A DNA stretch of 64,000 nucleotides from DASRDS01 sp035570055. GTDB lineage: Bacteria > Gemmatimonadota > Gemmatimonadetes > Gemmatimonadales > Gemmatimonadaceae. The DNA lies in contig DATMLM010000060.1 in NCBI GenBank assembly GCA_035570055.1, forward strand, positions 51,922-115,921. Reading direction: 5' to 3'. Each line of letters starts with the position of its first letter. The stretch's first letter is position 1. Below are positions 32,450-42,532 of this stretch, piece by piece. A program made the position numbers and the translations under genes. The notes under the pieces were generated by a model that was not told the origin of the DNA, searched no databases, and saw only the letters and a list, made by a program, of their open reading frames with translations.

Positions 32450-33838
32450 TCACGAAACCGCCGTGTAGTGCACGATTTTGCGTGTGGCGAGCTCCACGGT
32501 CACGAAATCGTCCGGCGTTTTTGACAGCTCCCCATCCGACTGCGGGTGATACTCGATCCTGAGCTGCGTCGGGTCGACGATCACACGCAGATAGCCAAAT
32601 TCCTGATCGTCGTAGTTCTCGAACGTGATCGTGTCATCGCCATCGGAGAGCGCGGGCTGAGCGAGCGGTGTTCTGAGCGTCGGACTGCCTTTGTGCGTCA
32701 GGCGCGAGACGGCGTGGCCACCGTTGCCAGCGACGAGATATGGCGTCTCTCTCCCATCCTTCGCGCGTGTGAAGCGCTGATAGTTGTGCGCGTGACCCGA
32801 GAGCACCGCGTGCGGCCAGAAGCCGCTCGACTGACACACGGCATCGATCTCTTTCAGCATGACCGGGCTGCCGCCATGCCGTCGACCAGTCAGCGCGGCA
32901 ACGTACGGCGGGTGGTGCACGGCGATCAGTACCGCGCCCTCGAAGCCTTCATCGACGACGCGCTTGAGTCCCGTCGCGAGGAACGTGAGCTGGACGTCGG
33001 TGAGTCCCGGATACGTGCCGGTCTGCGTCGAGATGATGCCCGGGTCTTCGAGGCAGTTGCTGTACATGCCCAGGATGCGGACGAACGGCGCTTCGAGCGT
33101 GAAGTACACGGCGGGCTGCACCTGCGCCGTGCGTACGAGCTCGCCGGCTTCCGGCGTGCGATGTGGCGCTTCGCCGGCCGCGCAGAAGTTCTCGAGGAAT
33201 GCGTCGAGTGTCACCGCCTCCGTGTTCGGCGCTACCATCCCGTCGTGGTTGCCGGGAATCGCGAAGATCGGTGCCGGGTAATCCCGAAATGGATCATAGA
33301 ATTGATCATAGTAGTACTGGCCTTCGCCGAAGCTGTAGACCACGTCGCCGACGTGATAGCAGAACGACGGGACCGACTTGGGGTCGATGTCCGTGTAATC
33401 GCTGACCATCTTGTCGGCGACCCGCACCATGTCTTGCGGGCCTTTCGTGTTGCCGGTGTCGCCGACGACGTGGAACACGATCTGGCCCGCGCGCTGAATC
33501 GCGGCGGTGACCGATGCGCCCTGCGTGCCGATCGCATCGGCGAGCGTCACCGTGGGCTCTGCTTCTTTTGCGACCGGGAATGGTCGAGGTAAGAGCTTGC
33601 CCTTTTGGCTGTCGAGAATCTTATAGGCGGCCGTGTCGGATCCGTGTTGCACAGTGAATGCCGTGGGATCCGGCGTCACGATTGGCTGAGCGAATTGAGG
33701 GCCGTTCGTGGGGAGTGGCTGCGTGTTCCCCTTTGCGGGAGCCGTGGTCGGGGCCGCCCGCTTCGCGCGCTTCGTCGTCTTCTTCGCTGACGCCTTCTTT
33801 GCTCTCTTCGCTGACGCCTTTTTCTTTCGTATTGTCAT
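32450..33838 (-). CDS. Calcineurin-like metallophosphoesterase with a histone-H1-like tail
   Basis: 462 residues. The two-metal site motifs are all present: GDTGN, YHVGDVVYSFGEG, PGNHDG, VHHPPY and GHAHNYQRF, the last two close to purple-acid-phosphatase-like enzymes. The first 37 residues are a Lys/Arg/Ala tail with 15 basic residues (RKKKASAKRAKKASAKKTTKRAKR), like bacterial histone-H1-like proteins, and there is no signal peptide. The enzyme therefore probably stays in the cytoplasm and could bind nucleic acid or another polyanion. The ATG at 33838 is used because the tail starts there; a longer frame to 33961 has no support. Confidence 0.88.
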   Translation of the reverse strand: MTIRKKKASAKRAKKASAKKTTKRAKRAAPTTAPAKGNTQPLPTNGPQFAQPIVTPDPTAFTVQHGSDTAAYKILDSQKGKLLPRPFPVAKEAEPTVTLADAIGTQGASVTAAIQRAGQIVFHVVGDTGNTKGPQDMVRVADKMVSDYTDIDPKSVPSFCYHVGDVVYSFGEGQYYYDQFYDPFRDYPAPIFAIPGNHDGMVAPNTEAVTLDAFLENFCAAGEAPHRTPEAGELVRTAQVQPAVYFTLEAPFVRILGMYSNCLEDPGIISTQTGTYPGLTDVQLTFLATGLKRVVDEGFEGAVLIAVHHPPYVAALTGRRHGGSPVMLKEIDAVCQSSGFWPHAVLSGHAHNYQRFTRAKDGRETPYLVAGNGGHAVSRLTHKGSPTLRTPLAQPALSDGDDTITFENYDDQEFGYLRVIVDPTQLRIEYHPQSDGELSKTPDDFVTVELATRKIVHYTAVS

Positions 33839-33851
33839 GGGCGCCAATATG

Positions 33852-35996
33852 TCACTGCACCTCGATGTGAGCGGTAACAATCTCCCCCGTCGCGCTCGTG
33901 ACAGTGACCGAGTGTGCACCGGGCACGAGCGTCCAACGGTTCGCGTGTACAGGGCTGCCATCGACCGACCACGACATTGGCGCCGCGCCTTCGGCGCGTA
34001 GCGCTAGTGTCGCGTACCGTGCGTCGACACCGGGCGGAATCGCGTACGCATCGCCATCGTGCGGTGAGACGAGACGCAACGCGGCGCGGACTGACGGTGC
34101 AGACGTAGAACCACTCACGTGCCAGTCGCAGAGTTGGGCGGGCGCGGTACCTGGTGCGAACCACTCGGTGACGTACGGACATTGCGGCCCCGCAAGCATG
34201 CCGGACAGCCGACAGATGCGCACGGGTTCGGCGCCGAGCGATGCGGGAGTCGCCAACAGTCCGGGCTGATACCGTCGCGCGGTGAGCATGACCGAGCGAT
34301 GCAGGAGCGGGCCTGCACCCGTGACGCCACTGACTCCAGCCATAGGCTGCCCGGTGAAATTCCCCGCCCAGACCGCGACGGTGAACTCGCGGGTGGTCCC
34401 GACAGCCCAGTTGTCCGTAAAGTGTCGACTGGTCCCGGTCTTCACGGCGACCGGGAACGGAAAGTCGAACGGCGTGATCGTCCCGAACGCCGGCGTCCGC
34501 GCGTCGGGATCCGCGAGAATATCCAGCACGAGGGCCGCCGATCGGGCCGAGAGCACGCGGCGAGCGTCGGTGCGAGCGGCGCCGGACTCCATGTCCCACC
34601 GAGCGGGCCGCCAGAGGCCGCCGTTGGCGAGGGAGCGATAGGCATTCGCGAGCTCCAGCAGCGACACGTCGCCATCGCCGAGCGCCAACCCAAGTCCGTA
34701 GTACTCGCTGCTGTGTTCGAGCGAGGCGAAGCCGGCGAGATGCAGCGTGCGCAAGAACCGATCGACGCCGAGTGTGTCGGCGAGCCCAACGGCGGGCACG
34801 TTGTACGAGCTCGCGAGCGCCTCGCGCGCCCGCACGAGTCCGTGATACCGTCGATCGTAGTTGCGCGGATGATAGGGGCCGACCGCGGTCTGATATGTGC
34901 GCGCGACATCGGAGAGCAAGGTTCCCGGCGTGTACCCGGCGTCGAACGCGAGTCCATACAGAAATGGCTTGAGGGACGACCCGGGTTGCCGGAGCGATAT
35001 CACCATGTCCGTCTGGCCGGCACTATCGGCCCAGAAATCGGGTGACCCGACCCAGGCGAGGACCTCGCCGGTTCGATTCGAGAGCACGACGACGGCCGCT
35101 TGTCGCACGCCACGATCGTGCAGCGCATCGACCGTCGCTCTGACTTCGCCCTCGATTTCTTCCTGTAGGCCCAGATCGAGCGACGTCGTGACGTCCCCGC
35201 GGGTATTCGTACTTAACACGTGTGCCACAAAATGAGGCGCCAAAAACGCGTAGGAGGGATCGGGCGATACCAACGGTTCACGCCGCGCGCGCATCGCGTC
35301 TGCGGCGGTGGCATAGCCCAGCACGCGCATGCGCGTCAACGCGTACGCACGTCTCGCGCGAGCCCGTGTGGGAGCCGTGAATGGATTTTCGCGCGAGGGC
35401 GAGTGCGCCATCCCAGCGAGGAGCGCGGCGTGGGCCAAGCCGACTGAGCTCGCGGTCGTGCCAAAATACAATGCGGCGGCAGCCGGCACGCCGACGGCGC
35501 CTTGGCCAAGGTCGATCCGGTTCAGGTACTGCTCGAGGATCTCTTGCTTCGTGAGATGCGCGTCGAGACGCAACGCCCAGGCGATCTGCGCGAGTTTGCC
35601 CGGCCAGGAGCGACCGGCGCCCGTCAACTCGCGCGCGAGCTGCATCGTGATCGTCGATGCGCCGGACACGACCCGGCCCGAGCGGGCATCAGACACGAAT
35701 GCGCGCGCCATCGCCCGAAGGTCGACGCCGTGGTGCTCGAAGAACCGGCGATCCTCGACCGCCAAAAATGCCTGCACGACCTGCGGGTCGATGTCTGCGA
35801 GTGAGACCCAGCGCTGACGGGTGCCGTCGGACGCTCGCGTGGTGCGCAGCACAATCCCATGCCGGTCACGCAGCGTCACGCTCGGCGCCGCTGGAGCCGA
35901 TAGCATGTGCCTGGGGACCGGGAGCGCTACCCAGCCGGCGAAGGCCACGACCGCGACGACGGCGGCGATGACGGCCCGGCGCAGGATCACTTTCAT
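33852..35996 (-). CDS. pbpC: Penicillin-binding protein 1C (bifunctional class A PBP)
   Basis: 714 residues. One N-terminal membrane anchor (AVIAAVVAVVAFAGWVAL), then a glycosyltransferase-51 domain with the catalytic-Glu motif VEDRRFFEHHGVD, STITMQLAREL and KLAQIAWALRLDAHLTKQEILEQYLNRI. The transpeptidase domain has SSLK (Ser340), SYN and KTGTS, and a C-terminal BiPBP domain starts near SLGAEPVRICRLSGMLAG. It polymerises and cross-links peptidoglycan in the periplasm. The start overlaps the end of the alpha-2-macroglobulin gene by four bases (ATGA), the classic yfhM-pbpC operon order. Confidence 0.94.
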   Translation of the reverse strand: MKVILRRAVIAAVVAVVAFAGWVALPVPRHMLSAPAAPSVTLRDRHGIVLRTTRASDGTRQRWVSLADIDPQVVQAFLAVEDRRFFEHHGVDLRAMARAFVSDARSGRVVSGASTITMQLARELTGAGRSWPGKLAQIAWALRLDAHLTKQEILEQYLNRIDLGQGAVGVPAAAALYFGTTASSVGLAHAALLAGMAHSPSRENPFTAPTRARARRAYALTRMRVLGYATAADAMRARREPLVSPDPSYAFLAPHFVAHVLSTNTRGDVTTSLDLGLQEEIEGEVRATVDALHDRGVRQAAVVVLSNRTGEVLAWVGSPDFWADSAGQTDMVISLRQPGSSLKPFLYGLAFDAGYTPGTLLSDVARTYQTAVGPYHPRNYDRRYHGLVRAREALASSYNVPAVGLADTLGVDRFLRTLHLAGFASLEHSSEYYGLGLALGDGDVSLLELANAYRSLANGGLWRPARWDMESGAARTDARRVLSARSAALVLDILADPDARTPAFGTITPFDFPFPVAVKTGTSRHFTDNWAVGTTREFTVAVWAGNFTGQPMAGVSGVTGAGPLLHRSVMLTARRYQPGLLATPASLGAEPVRICRLSGMLAGPQCPYVTEWFAPGTAPAQLCDWHVSGSTSAPSVRAALRLVSPHDGDAYAIPPGVDARYATLALRAEGAAPMSWSVDGSPVHANRWTLVPGAHSVTVTSATGEIVTAHIEVQ

Positions 35997-38900
35997 TTCT
36001 GCGTCACCGTGAACACGCCGCCGTCGGAGCGCCCTTGTACCGCCGGATTGTACATCTCGGTCGCCGTCGCGGGCGGCCGAATGAAAATCCCCGGCGTTGT
36101 CGCGCGGGCGACGTAGGAGACGGTGTACTTCCCCGCCCACAGCTCCGTCGCCACGTAGACGACGCGATCATCCCGCATCTCTCGATGATCGAACGGCGAC
36201 CACCACCCGCCATCCCAGTATCCGTAGCCCCAAGTCTCGGTGGATTGCTCCCACTCCTTCACGCCTGGCCCGGGCAACCCGCTCGTCGCGAGACTCAGGT
36301 CGACGGCCTCGAGCCCCGCCGGCAACGGATCGTCGAGCACAACGAACTGCCGGTCCTCGCGAACCGTGATCCGCAGCTGCACGCGCACGAGATCGCCCTC
36401 GGCGACCGAGACCACTGGAGCCTTGCTGTCGTACTTCTCGTACCAGCGCTCGACCGTGATCCCCTGATCGTCGGGCGTCACGTTCCGCCGCAGCGGGACT
36501 TCATTCACCGTCATGTAGTAGTAGACCGGCGTATCGTTCGCGCCGCCGTTCGCGGTCAGCGACAGCTTGAGCTTCCCATGGTCGAGCAGGCCCGCGAGCG
36601 ATGACACCGAGTCGACCACCCGCCCCGCGGAGCGTATGGTCATACCGCGCGCAACCGCGGCGCGTTCGGCGGCGTCGTACGCCGAAAGCGCCGTCACGAG
36701 CGCCGCCAGATCGTGGGTCGTCCAGAGCCACTCGTATTGGCCGGCACGCGATTGCTGGACCAGCGTCTCGACGAGCGGACCGATCAGCGGGTGACTCGGA
36801 TCGACGGCCAGCGTGGCGAGCAGCACTTCGGCTGTCATCCAGGTGGCTCGCGGGAAATACCAGGCGTGCATCGCGGAGTCCGGGAATATCGCGCGGCGTC
36901 CCTCGATGCGCGCCATTGCCCACTCGGGCTCGAGCAGCGCTCGGGCGATACTGACGCCATCGCTTCGCCCAGCGACTACGGCAGCGAGTCGCGCGCGGTC
37001 GATCGGCCACAACTGCGCGGCTTGCCGCACGAGGTCGTCCTCGGCCGCGATATCGGGGCGGCCGACGCGGCGCAAGAACGCGACCGCCGATACGCGCTCG
37101 CTGAGCGGCGCGCCCGCTTCGTGATAGATCTCGGTCACCGGCGACATCGGCGCCTTGCCGGTGCTCGCGACGCCGAGCATGTAGCGACCGAGTCGTGTGA
37201 GGACACTGTCGTCGACCGCTAGACCCGCCACGCGGGCGCCGACCAACAGCTCGCCGGCGTAGGCGCTCAAGTACGGCGATGTCCAGTCGTTCGCGTCCCA
37301 CAGGCCGATGCCGCCGTCGGCGCGTTGCCGGCGGCTCAGAATGTCGACGGCGAGTCGGAGTTGGCGTTTGACGTCCGCGGTGTCAATGAGATCCGCCGGG
37401 GCGGCGCGCAACAAGGCCAATAGCGGGAGCGCTTCGCTCGTGACCTGTTCCGAGCAGGCGTACGGGTAGACGTACAACGACTTGGCGGCGCCGCTGATCA
37501 TCGCCAGCACCGAGGCGCCCGCGCTGATCGATACTTTGGACCTCGCCGGGTCCGTTCCCTCCGGCAGCTGTAGCACGATCGTCGCCGTATCGCGGAGTGC
37601 GCCGGCGATGGTGTGGGCACGTGGCGTGTAGTCCGGGCGCACTGGCACGCTGAGTCGTACCCTATCGGCATCGGCACGCGCTTCGCGCGGCCGAACACCC
37701 AAGGTGAACGTCACGCTGTCGCCCGGTTGCCGTGCTACCGCAAACGGGAAGCGGACCTCGACGCCCCGGCCCGGCGCGACCAACGCCTCCTGCTCCGCCG
37801 AGCCATGGCGATCGGCACCGCGCACTTCGGCATGTACGCGTACGGCGGCGGAGCCGCCGGCGCGCTGATTGACGACGCCACCGGCGGTGAACGTGTCGCC
37901 GGCGCGCACGAACCGTGGCAACGCGGGCCGTATGAGCAGCGGCCGAGTGACGAGGAGCGGAGTCTGGGCGCTGCCATACCGATCGCCGCTTGTGACAGCG
38001 ACCGCCATGACGCGGAACGTCGTCAGGTTATCAGGCAGCTTGGCGACGGCAACCGCGTGCCCCGTCGAGTCCGTGACCACCGAAGACAGGAAGAAGGCGG
38101 TGGTTTGGAAGCGAGATCGCAACACGTCGCCGCCGGCCGCACCACCGCCACCGCCAGGCGCGCGACGACCCTTCTCTCCCTCGGGGACTTGTGGCGCAAC
38201 CGATGAGAGATTGCTGGACAGCCGTACGCCGAGGCCGCGCTCGGCGTAGAGTAAGCCGACGGGATCCGGCGTCTTGTATGCGGTGAGCGCTAGCACGCCT
38301 TCGTCTACAGCCCACAGCGTAACCTCCGAGCGAGGTCCCCTGACCTGGATGGCGATACGCGCCGAGTCGCCGGGACGATACTCGGTCTTATCGGGATCGA
38401 GCGAGACCGCCAATGTCTTCACTGCAGGGAGTACCCGAACAGACGCGTACCCGACGCGGATCGTCGGCCGACCGGGGTCGTCGAGCTTGCCGGGCGGGGC
38501 CGAACGCCCGCGGGTCGCGAAGACCGAGACGAAGGCATTCGGCACGAACGCCTCCGTGATCGGGATTTTCAGCGTGGTCGATCCATCCTTGATATGGATA
38601 CGGCGCTGCTCGATGATGCCTTCGCGCTCGACCGTCACCCACGCCTCGACATTCGTGATCGGCGATGCCACGAGCATGGTGGCGGTATCGCCGACTTTGT
38701 ACGAAGCCCGGTCGGCGACGACATTCATTTTGAACTGGGACTCATCGTCCCACGGCACCCACCCTGGGCCCGTCACCCACCGCGCGAGCGAGGTGAGCAC
38801 CGGTCGCCCGCTCGCATCTGAGGCGGTCCAAGTCACGGCATACTCCCCCCCGTTCCGTGGAGTCACCGGGCATGAGACCGGATCAGTGCGCGTCGTGACG

Positions 38901-41617
38901 TCGCACGTGCCGACCGTGTCGATCACCCAATCGCCGACGAGATCAGATACGCCGTTGCGTACCCGGCGTACTTGGTGCCATTCGCGTCGGGTCACGACAC
39001 CGCGCACCGCCACACCGGCCACGCGATCGCCGGTCGGACGGACCGCGATGATGTCGATCGCCACTGGGGTGCCGGCGGTCCAGAAGTACACGGATCCATG
39101 CACTTTGGCCGCGATGTAGAACGCGGCGGGATGCACGATCGTCGACGCGCTCGCGACGACGTTCTGTCGGTTGACGTCGGTGACGGTCGCCTGCACGTGC
39201 ACGCGGGCGCCGCGTCCTTTTGATGGACGCGGCGAGCCCACTCGCCATGCGAGCCTCCCCGCGCCGTCCAGCGTGTCGGTTCCGCTGGCGAACACGCTCT
39301 GGGGTTCGCCCGACTCGGCCGCTTGGCCATCGTCCTCCCACCAGCGACCGTCACCGATCTCCCATCCGTCAGTCCCTGGGATCTGGAGGTCCCAAGGCCA
39401 GAGGTCGGTTTGCACGGCCTGCCATTGGACGGCGGCGCGGGCCATCGGCGCGCCAAAGAGATAGCGCGCTTGCGCGACGAGCCGCATCGAGTCGCCCGCG
39501 AATGTCGGCGCGCTATCGGTGCTCACGTCGACCAGGAACTCCGGCGGGCGATACTCGGCGATTCGCACGCTGGCGAATCCGAGCGTGCGCCAGGTGCCCA
39601 GCGTGTGAACGCGGGCACGAACGCTGTACGTCCCCAGCCCAGCGTTCGACGGAATCGCGAACGTCATGTCTGTGGTGCCGAACGCGGAGAGGTGGACCGT
39701 CGTGTCTTTTATGAGCGCGAACTCGCGGTCGTGAAGCTCCCAGCGAAGTGAATCGCCAGTTGGCGGTACGCGCAGGCTGCCGAGCAAGCCGCGTCGCACT
39801 ATCGCCTTGGCATGAATGGACTCGCCGGGGCGATAAATCCCCCGATCCGTGAACACGGCGACGGCACCGGGCAAGCTCGAGGTCCCGAACGCTGGTTGCA
39901 CATTGAACTGCCACGGACTCAGGTCGGGCTCATAGCCGCCAACGCCAAGCACCGCACGATCATCGCCGAGGCGGGCATCGACGAAACCGGTGAAGGTGGT
40001 CGGTCCTTCGGCGTTGTCGTTGTCGTCCTCTTCCTCCTCCTCCTCCTCATGCTTATTGGGTGTGTATCCGTTGAGATGAGCGACGCCGTCGGCGTCAGTC
40101 GTCGCACTAGCGACAGGCGAACCCGAGGCGTTGTGCAGCGTGACGCGCACGCCAGCACGTGGCTGGCCATCGGTCGCACCGGTAACCCAGACGGCGCCCC
40201 GATCGGCGCCGATCTTCGCGTGAACGCCGAGGTCGCTGATCTCCAGCACGGCGACGGGCGCGGATTCGAGCAGGGAGCGCCGGGAGAAACGCGTCGGTTC
40301 GTGGATGCTAATGCCGACGACTTTCACCGCCACGAGCGTCGTGTCACCGCCAGGCAAACGCAGCAGGGTGACGAAGCCTTTGTCGCGGACATTCGTCACG
40401 GGGATACGGCGCTCGATCGCACGTTTCGACACGCGGCGCCAGAGTCCGCCGACGTTCCACGGTGAAGCGACCAGCAGCTCGGAGCGCAGCGAGTCGGACA
40501 CCGGTACCACGTACGCCACGAGTGTGTCGACATTGAGGTGCTGGATGGCGAGCGTCCGGAACCCGGTACGTTCGACCAGCAGTCGACCGAACGGATACTC
40601 GACGGCCGGCTCGAAGCCCGGCGTCCGAAGACCAGTCGCCGGGTTGCCGGTGAGACGTTGGCCAAACACGTCCCGGAGCGCCGTGTCCGCCACGACCGCG
40701 TACGTCGAACGGGGCACGAGCCGGGCGTCGAGCTGCCAACGGGTCGCCTCGAGCGCCGTGTCACTCATCGTGAAGGGCGTCGCAGGGAATATCGTGACAT
40801 GCCGGCGGACTTCGGTGCCTCGAACCGGTGTCGAGAAGCGAACCTCGATGGGGCCCGTCGGGCACCCTTCATTGAAGTCGCAGCCCACGGTGTCGAGCCT
40901 GAATGCTCCGTACGTGCGGAACACCCACGATACCGTGCCGACCACGAGCTGACCGCGGCACCCCACGGGAAGGCGCGAGCGCGGCGTCAGCGTCACGACT
41001 CGACGGAGCGAGTCCGGCATGTCGGGACGTGGCTGGTGATATCGCCACGGGTCTTTGTCGTTCAACGGTCGCGCCGACCCGGTCACGTCCAACGGCACCG
41101 AGCCGCCGCAACGAGGGTCGAATACGAGGTGCGCCGTCTCGAGAAGCGCCTGGTCCGGCGGCGAGCTCCAGGCGAGCTCGAACGCCGATGTCGGCTCGAC
41201 GAATCTCCCATCGGAGTCGGGATTCGCCGGAGTACCCCAGAGCGGAGTGGGACCGAGCGTCTTGAACGAGAATCGATAGGGCTCGGCGAGCTGGCTTCCA
41301 TCCATGGCGTGGAAGCTCGGGGACACGACGACCGTGTAGGTCGCGCCGGGCGTCAGCGGATGCGCGGGGGTGAGCCGAATCGTGATCGGGTCACGCCATT
41401 CGAGCGTCCCGGGGATCTCGGGCTCGACGTGGACGATCGTGCGCGGATCGATCGTGTAGTCGAGCGAGCCGGCGACGGGACGATCGAAAACGATAGTAAT
41501 TGTCGCCGCCGGTGACGCCGTCGCATCTGGGGTGGTGCGCAGGATGCGCAACGGTGGCCGACCGCCGGAGAGTAGTCCGGCGGCGGCCACAAAGAGAGCG
41601 AGTTGTCGGGAGTGCAT
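35993..41617 (-). CDS. Bacterial alpha-2-macroglobulin
   Basis: 1874 residues with repeated MG domains, a bait region and the thioester motif YACSEQ (reactive Cys at residue 1388), which traps proteases by covalent attachment. MG-type openings include ASPAATITIVFDRPV and GIYRPGESIHAKAIVRRG, with the complement-like helical thioester domain after the motif. The signal peptide (LALFVAAAGLLSGG) lacks a lipobox Cys, so unlike E. coli YfhM it may be soluble in the periplasm or anchored by its signal. An acidic run HEEEEEEEDDNDN lies near residue 515. It is coupled to pbpC and is thought to protect the cell wall machinery from proteases after envelope damage. Confidence 0.94.
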   Translation of the reverse strand: MHSRQLALFVAAAGLLSGGRPPLRILRTTPDATASPAATITIVFDRPVAGSLDYTIDPRTIVHVEPEIPGTLEWRDPITIRLTPAHPLTPGATYTVVVSPSFHAMDGSQLAEPYRFSFKTLGPTPLWGTPANPDSDGRFVEPTSAFELAWSSPPDQALLETAHLVFDPRCGGSVPLDVTGSARPLNDKDPWRYHQPRPDMPDSLRRVVTLTPRSRLPVGCRGQLVVGTVSWVFRTYGAFRLDTVGCDFNEGCPTGPIEVRFSTPVRGTEVRRHVTIFPATPFTMSDTALEATRWQLDARLVPRSTYAVVADTALRDVFGQRLTGNPATGLRTPGFEPAVEYPFGRLLVERTGFRTLAIQHLNVDTLVAYVVPVSDSLRSELLVASPWNVGGLWRRVSKRAIERRIPVTNVRDKGFVTLLRLPGGDTTLVAVKVVGISIHEPTRFSRRSLLESAPVAVLEISDLGVHAKIGADRGAVWVTGATDGQPRAGVRVTLHNASGSPVASATTDADGVAHLNGYTPNKHEEEEEEEDDNDNAEGPTTFTGFVDARLGDDRAVLGVGGYEPDLSPWQFNVQPAFGTSSLPGAVAVFTDRGIYRPGESIHAKAIVRRGLLGSLRVPPTGDSLRWELHDREFALIKDTTVHLSAFGTTDMTFAIPSNAGLGTYSVRARVHTLGTWRTLGFASVRIAEYRPPEFLVDVSTDSAPTFAGDSMRLVAQARYLFGAPMARAAVQWQAVQTDLWPWDLQIPGTDGWEIGDGRWWEDDGQAAESGEPQSVFASGTDTLDGAGRLAWRVGSPRPSKGRGARVHVQATVTDVNRQNVVASASTIVHPAAFYIAAKVHGSVYFWTAGTPVAIDIIAVRPTGDRVAGVAVRGVVTRREWHQVRRVRNGVSDLVGDWVIDTVGTCDVTTRTDPVSCPVTPRNGGEYAVTWTASDASGRPVLTSLARWVTGPGWVPWDDESQFKMNVVADRASYKVGDTATMLVASPITNVEAWVTVEREGIIEQRRIHIKDGSTTLKIPITEAFVPNAFVSVFATRGRSAPPGKLDDPGRPTIRVGYASVRVLPAVKTLAVSLDPDKTEYRPGDSARIAIQVRGPRSEVTLWAVDEGVLALTAYKTPDPVGLLYAERGLGVRLSSNLSSVAPQVPEGEKGRRAPGGGGGAAGGDVLRSRFQTTAFFLSSVVTDSTGHAVAVAKLPDNLTTFRVMAVAVTSGDRYGSAQTPLLVTRPLLIRPALPRFVRAGDTFTAGGVVNQRAGGSAAVRVHAEVRGADRHGSAEQEALVAPGRGVEVRFPFAVARQPGDSVTFTLGVRPREARADADRVRLSVPVRPDYTPRAHTIAGALRDTATIVLQLPEGTDPARSKVSISAGASVLAMISGAAKSLYVYPYACSEQVTSEALPLLALLRAAPADLIDTADVKRQLRLAVDILSRRQRADGGIGLWDANDWTSPYLSAYAGELLVGARVAGLAVDDSVLTRLGRYMLGVASTGKAPMSPVTEIYHEAGAPLSERVSAVAFLRRVGRPDIAAEDDLVRQAAQLWPIDRARLAAVVAGRSDGVSIARALLEPEWAMARIEGRRAIFPDSAMHAWYFPRATWMTAEVLLATLAVDPSHPLIGPLVETLVQQSRAGQYEWLWTTHDLAALVTALSAYDAAERAAVARGMTIRSAGRVVDSVSSLAGLLDHGKLKLSLTANGGANDTPVYYYMTVNEVPLRRNVTPDDQGITVERWYEKYDSKAPVVSVAEGDLVRVQLRITVREDRQFVVLDDPLPAGLEAVDLSLATSGLPGPGVKEWEQSTETWGYGYWDGGWWSPFDHREMRDDRVVYVATELWAGKYTVSYVARATTPGIFIRPPATATEMYNPAVQGRSDGGVFTVTQK

Positions 41618-41681
41618 CGGCGGATCCGAAGAGTCGGAGCGGCCGATACTCTACACCGCGTTTTCAAATTGTCAACTGCAA

Positions 41682-42155
41682 CTACTCGCGCGTTGCGGCA
41701 ACGAAGCTCGCGAGCTCTGGGACCCATCCCATCTCGCCATCGAGCGCGGCGCGCATCGTCTCGGCGGTTTCGCCGAACCGCTCCATGTTCCGATGCTCGA
41801 GATCAACACGAGTGCCGCTCGATCCATCGGGGACGAATCGCACTTCGAGCTCGGTCACGAGTTTCTCGTTGTACTGCCACGTCCCGTCGATCTGCCACGC
41901 CAGCACGACCCGCTTCGGCGGCTCCCATGCGATCACGTAGCCCCACGTGCACTCGGACCCGTCGACACCGCGCTCGTACCAGCGCCCACCCTGGCGCGGC
42001 TCGACGACCACGGACTCGCGTGGGCCTTTCAATATCGAATGATCCGGCAACCACCACTTGCTCATCCGGGCGGTGAAGACTTCGAATGCCTTCTGTGGTG
42101 AGACGGCTACGTGCACGGTCTTCTGCACCGGCGCGGGGGTTAAAATCGCGGTCAT
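41682..42155 (-). CDS. AHSA1/SRPBCC-family protein
   Basis: 157 residues of the START-like AHSA1 family: KTVHVAVSPQKAFEVFTARMSKWWLPDHSI near the start, then VVVEPRQGGRWYERGVDGSECTWGYVIAWEPPKRVVLAWQIDG and a closing ELASFVAATRE. Small hydrophobic ligands are typical but the ligand here is unknown. The start at 42155 overlaps the ArsR stop by one base. An ArsR repressor plus AHSA1 protein is a common two-gene unit. Confidence 0.9.
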   Translation of the reverse strand: MTAILTPAPVQKTVHVAVSPQKAFEVFTARMSKWWLPDHSILKGPRESVVVEPRQGGRWYERGVDGSECTWGYVIAWEPPKRVVLAWQIDGTWQYNEKLVTELEVRFVPDGSSGTRVDLEHRNMERFGETAETMRAALDGEMGWVPELASFVAATRE

Positions 42156-42475
42156 TAGTTGTCCTCGTTGAGTGATCGCTCGGCTTCCGCCTTGAATGCG
42201 CTCAGTGCGCCGTCCCAGAATCGATCCAACCACGCCCGCAGCACGGTGAGCCCCGCGGCGTCGACGCGATAGACACGACGCGCGCCCTCGGCGCGGTCGA
42301 TCACGAGGCCGGCGGCCTTGAGCACCGCGAGGTGCTGTGAGACCGCGGGGCGGCTGATCGGCAGCTCGCGGGCGATCTCGCCGACCGCCATAGGCTTTCG
42401 CGCGATTCGCTCGAAGATCTCTAGGCGCCTGGGGTCGCCGAGGGCTTTGAGTGCAGGGTGGTGGTTAGTCTTCAC
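42155..42475 (-). CDS. ArsR-family transcriptional regulator
   Basis: 106 residues, a winged-helix repressor: LKALGDPRRLEIFERIARKPMAVGEIARELPISRPAVSQHLAVLKAAGLVIDRAEGARRVYRVD. There is no CxC metal-binding pair, so it is of the non-metal type usual next to AHSA1 genes. It starts with GTG at 42475. On this strand TATACT lies eight bases before the GTG, so the mRNA is probably leaderless, and overlapping palindromes there may be its own operator. Confidence 0.92.
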   Translation of the reverse strand: MKTNHHPALKALGDPRRLEIFERIARKPMAVGEIARELPISRPAVSQHLAVLKAAGLVIDRAEGARRVYRVDAAGLTVLRAWLDRFWDGALSAFKAEAERSLNEDN

Positions 42476-42527
42476 TTACCGTAAGTATATACTAACCCAA
42501 ACAACATCGTCAAGCCCCACGTATACT
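42464..42527. promoter_or_regulatory. Divergent promoter and putative ArsR operator
   Basis: Between the ArsR start (42475) and the MBL hydrolase start (42533) there are three nested inverted repeats. They are ACTTAC-c-GTAAGT (42474-42486), AGTATATACT (42484-42493) and GTTAGT...ACTAAC (42464-42469 with 42491-42496). Minus-strand TATACT (42484-42489) serves arsR. Plus-strand TATACT (42522-42527) lies five bases before the ATG of the hydrolase. Autorepression by the ArsR protein is a reasonable inference. Confidence 0.55.
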
Positions 42528-42532
42528 GGGCC

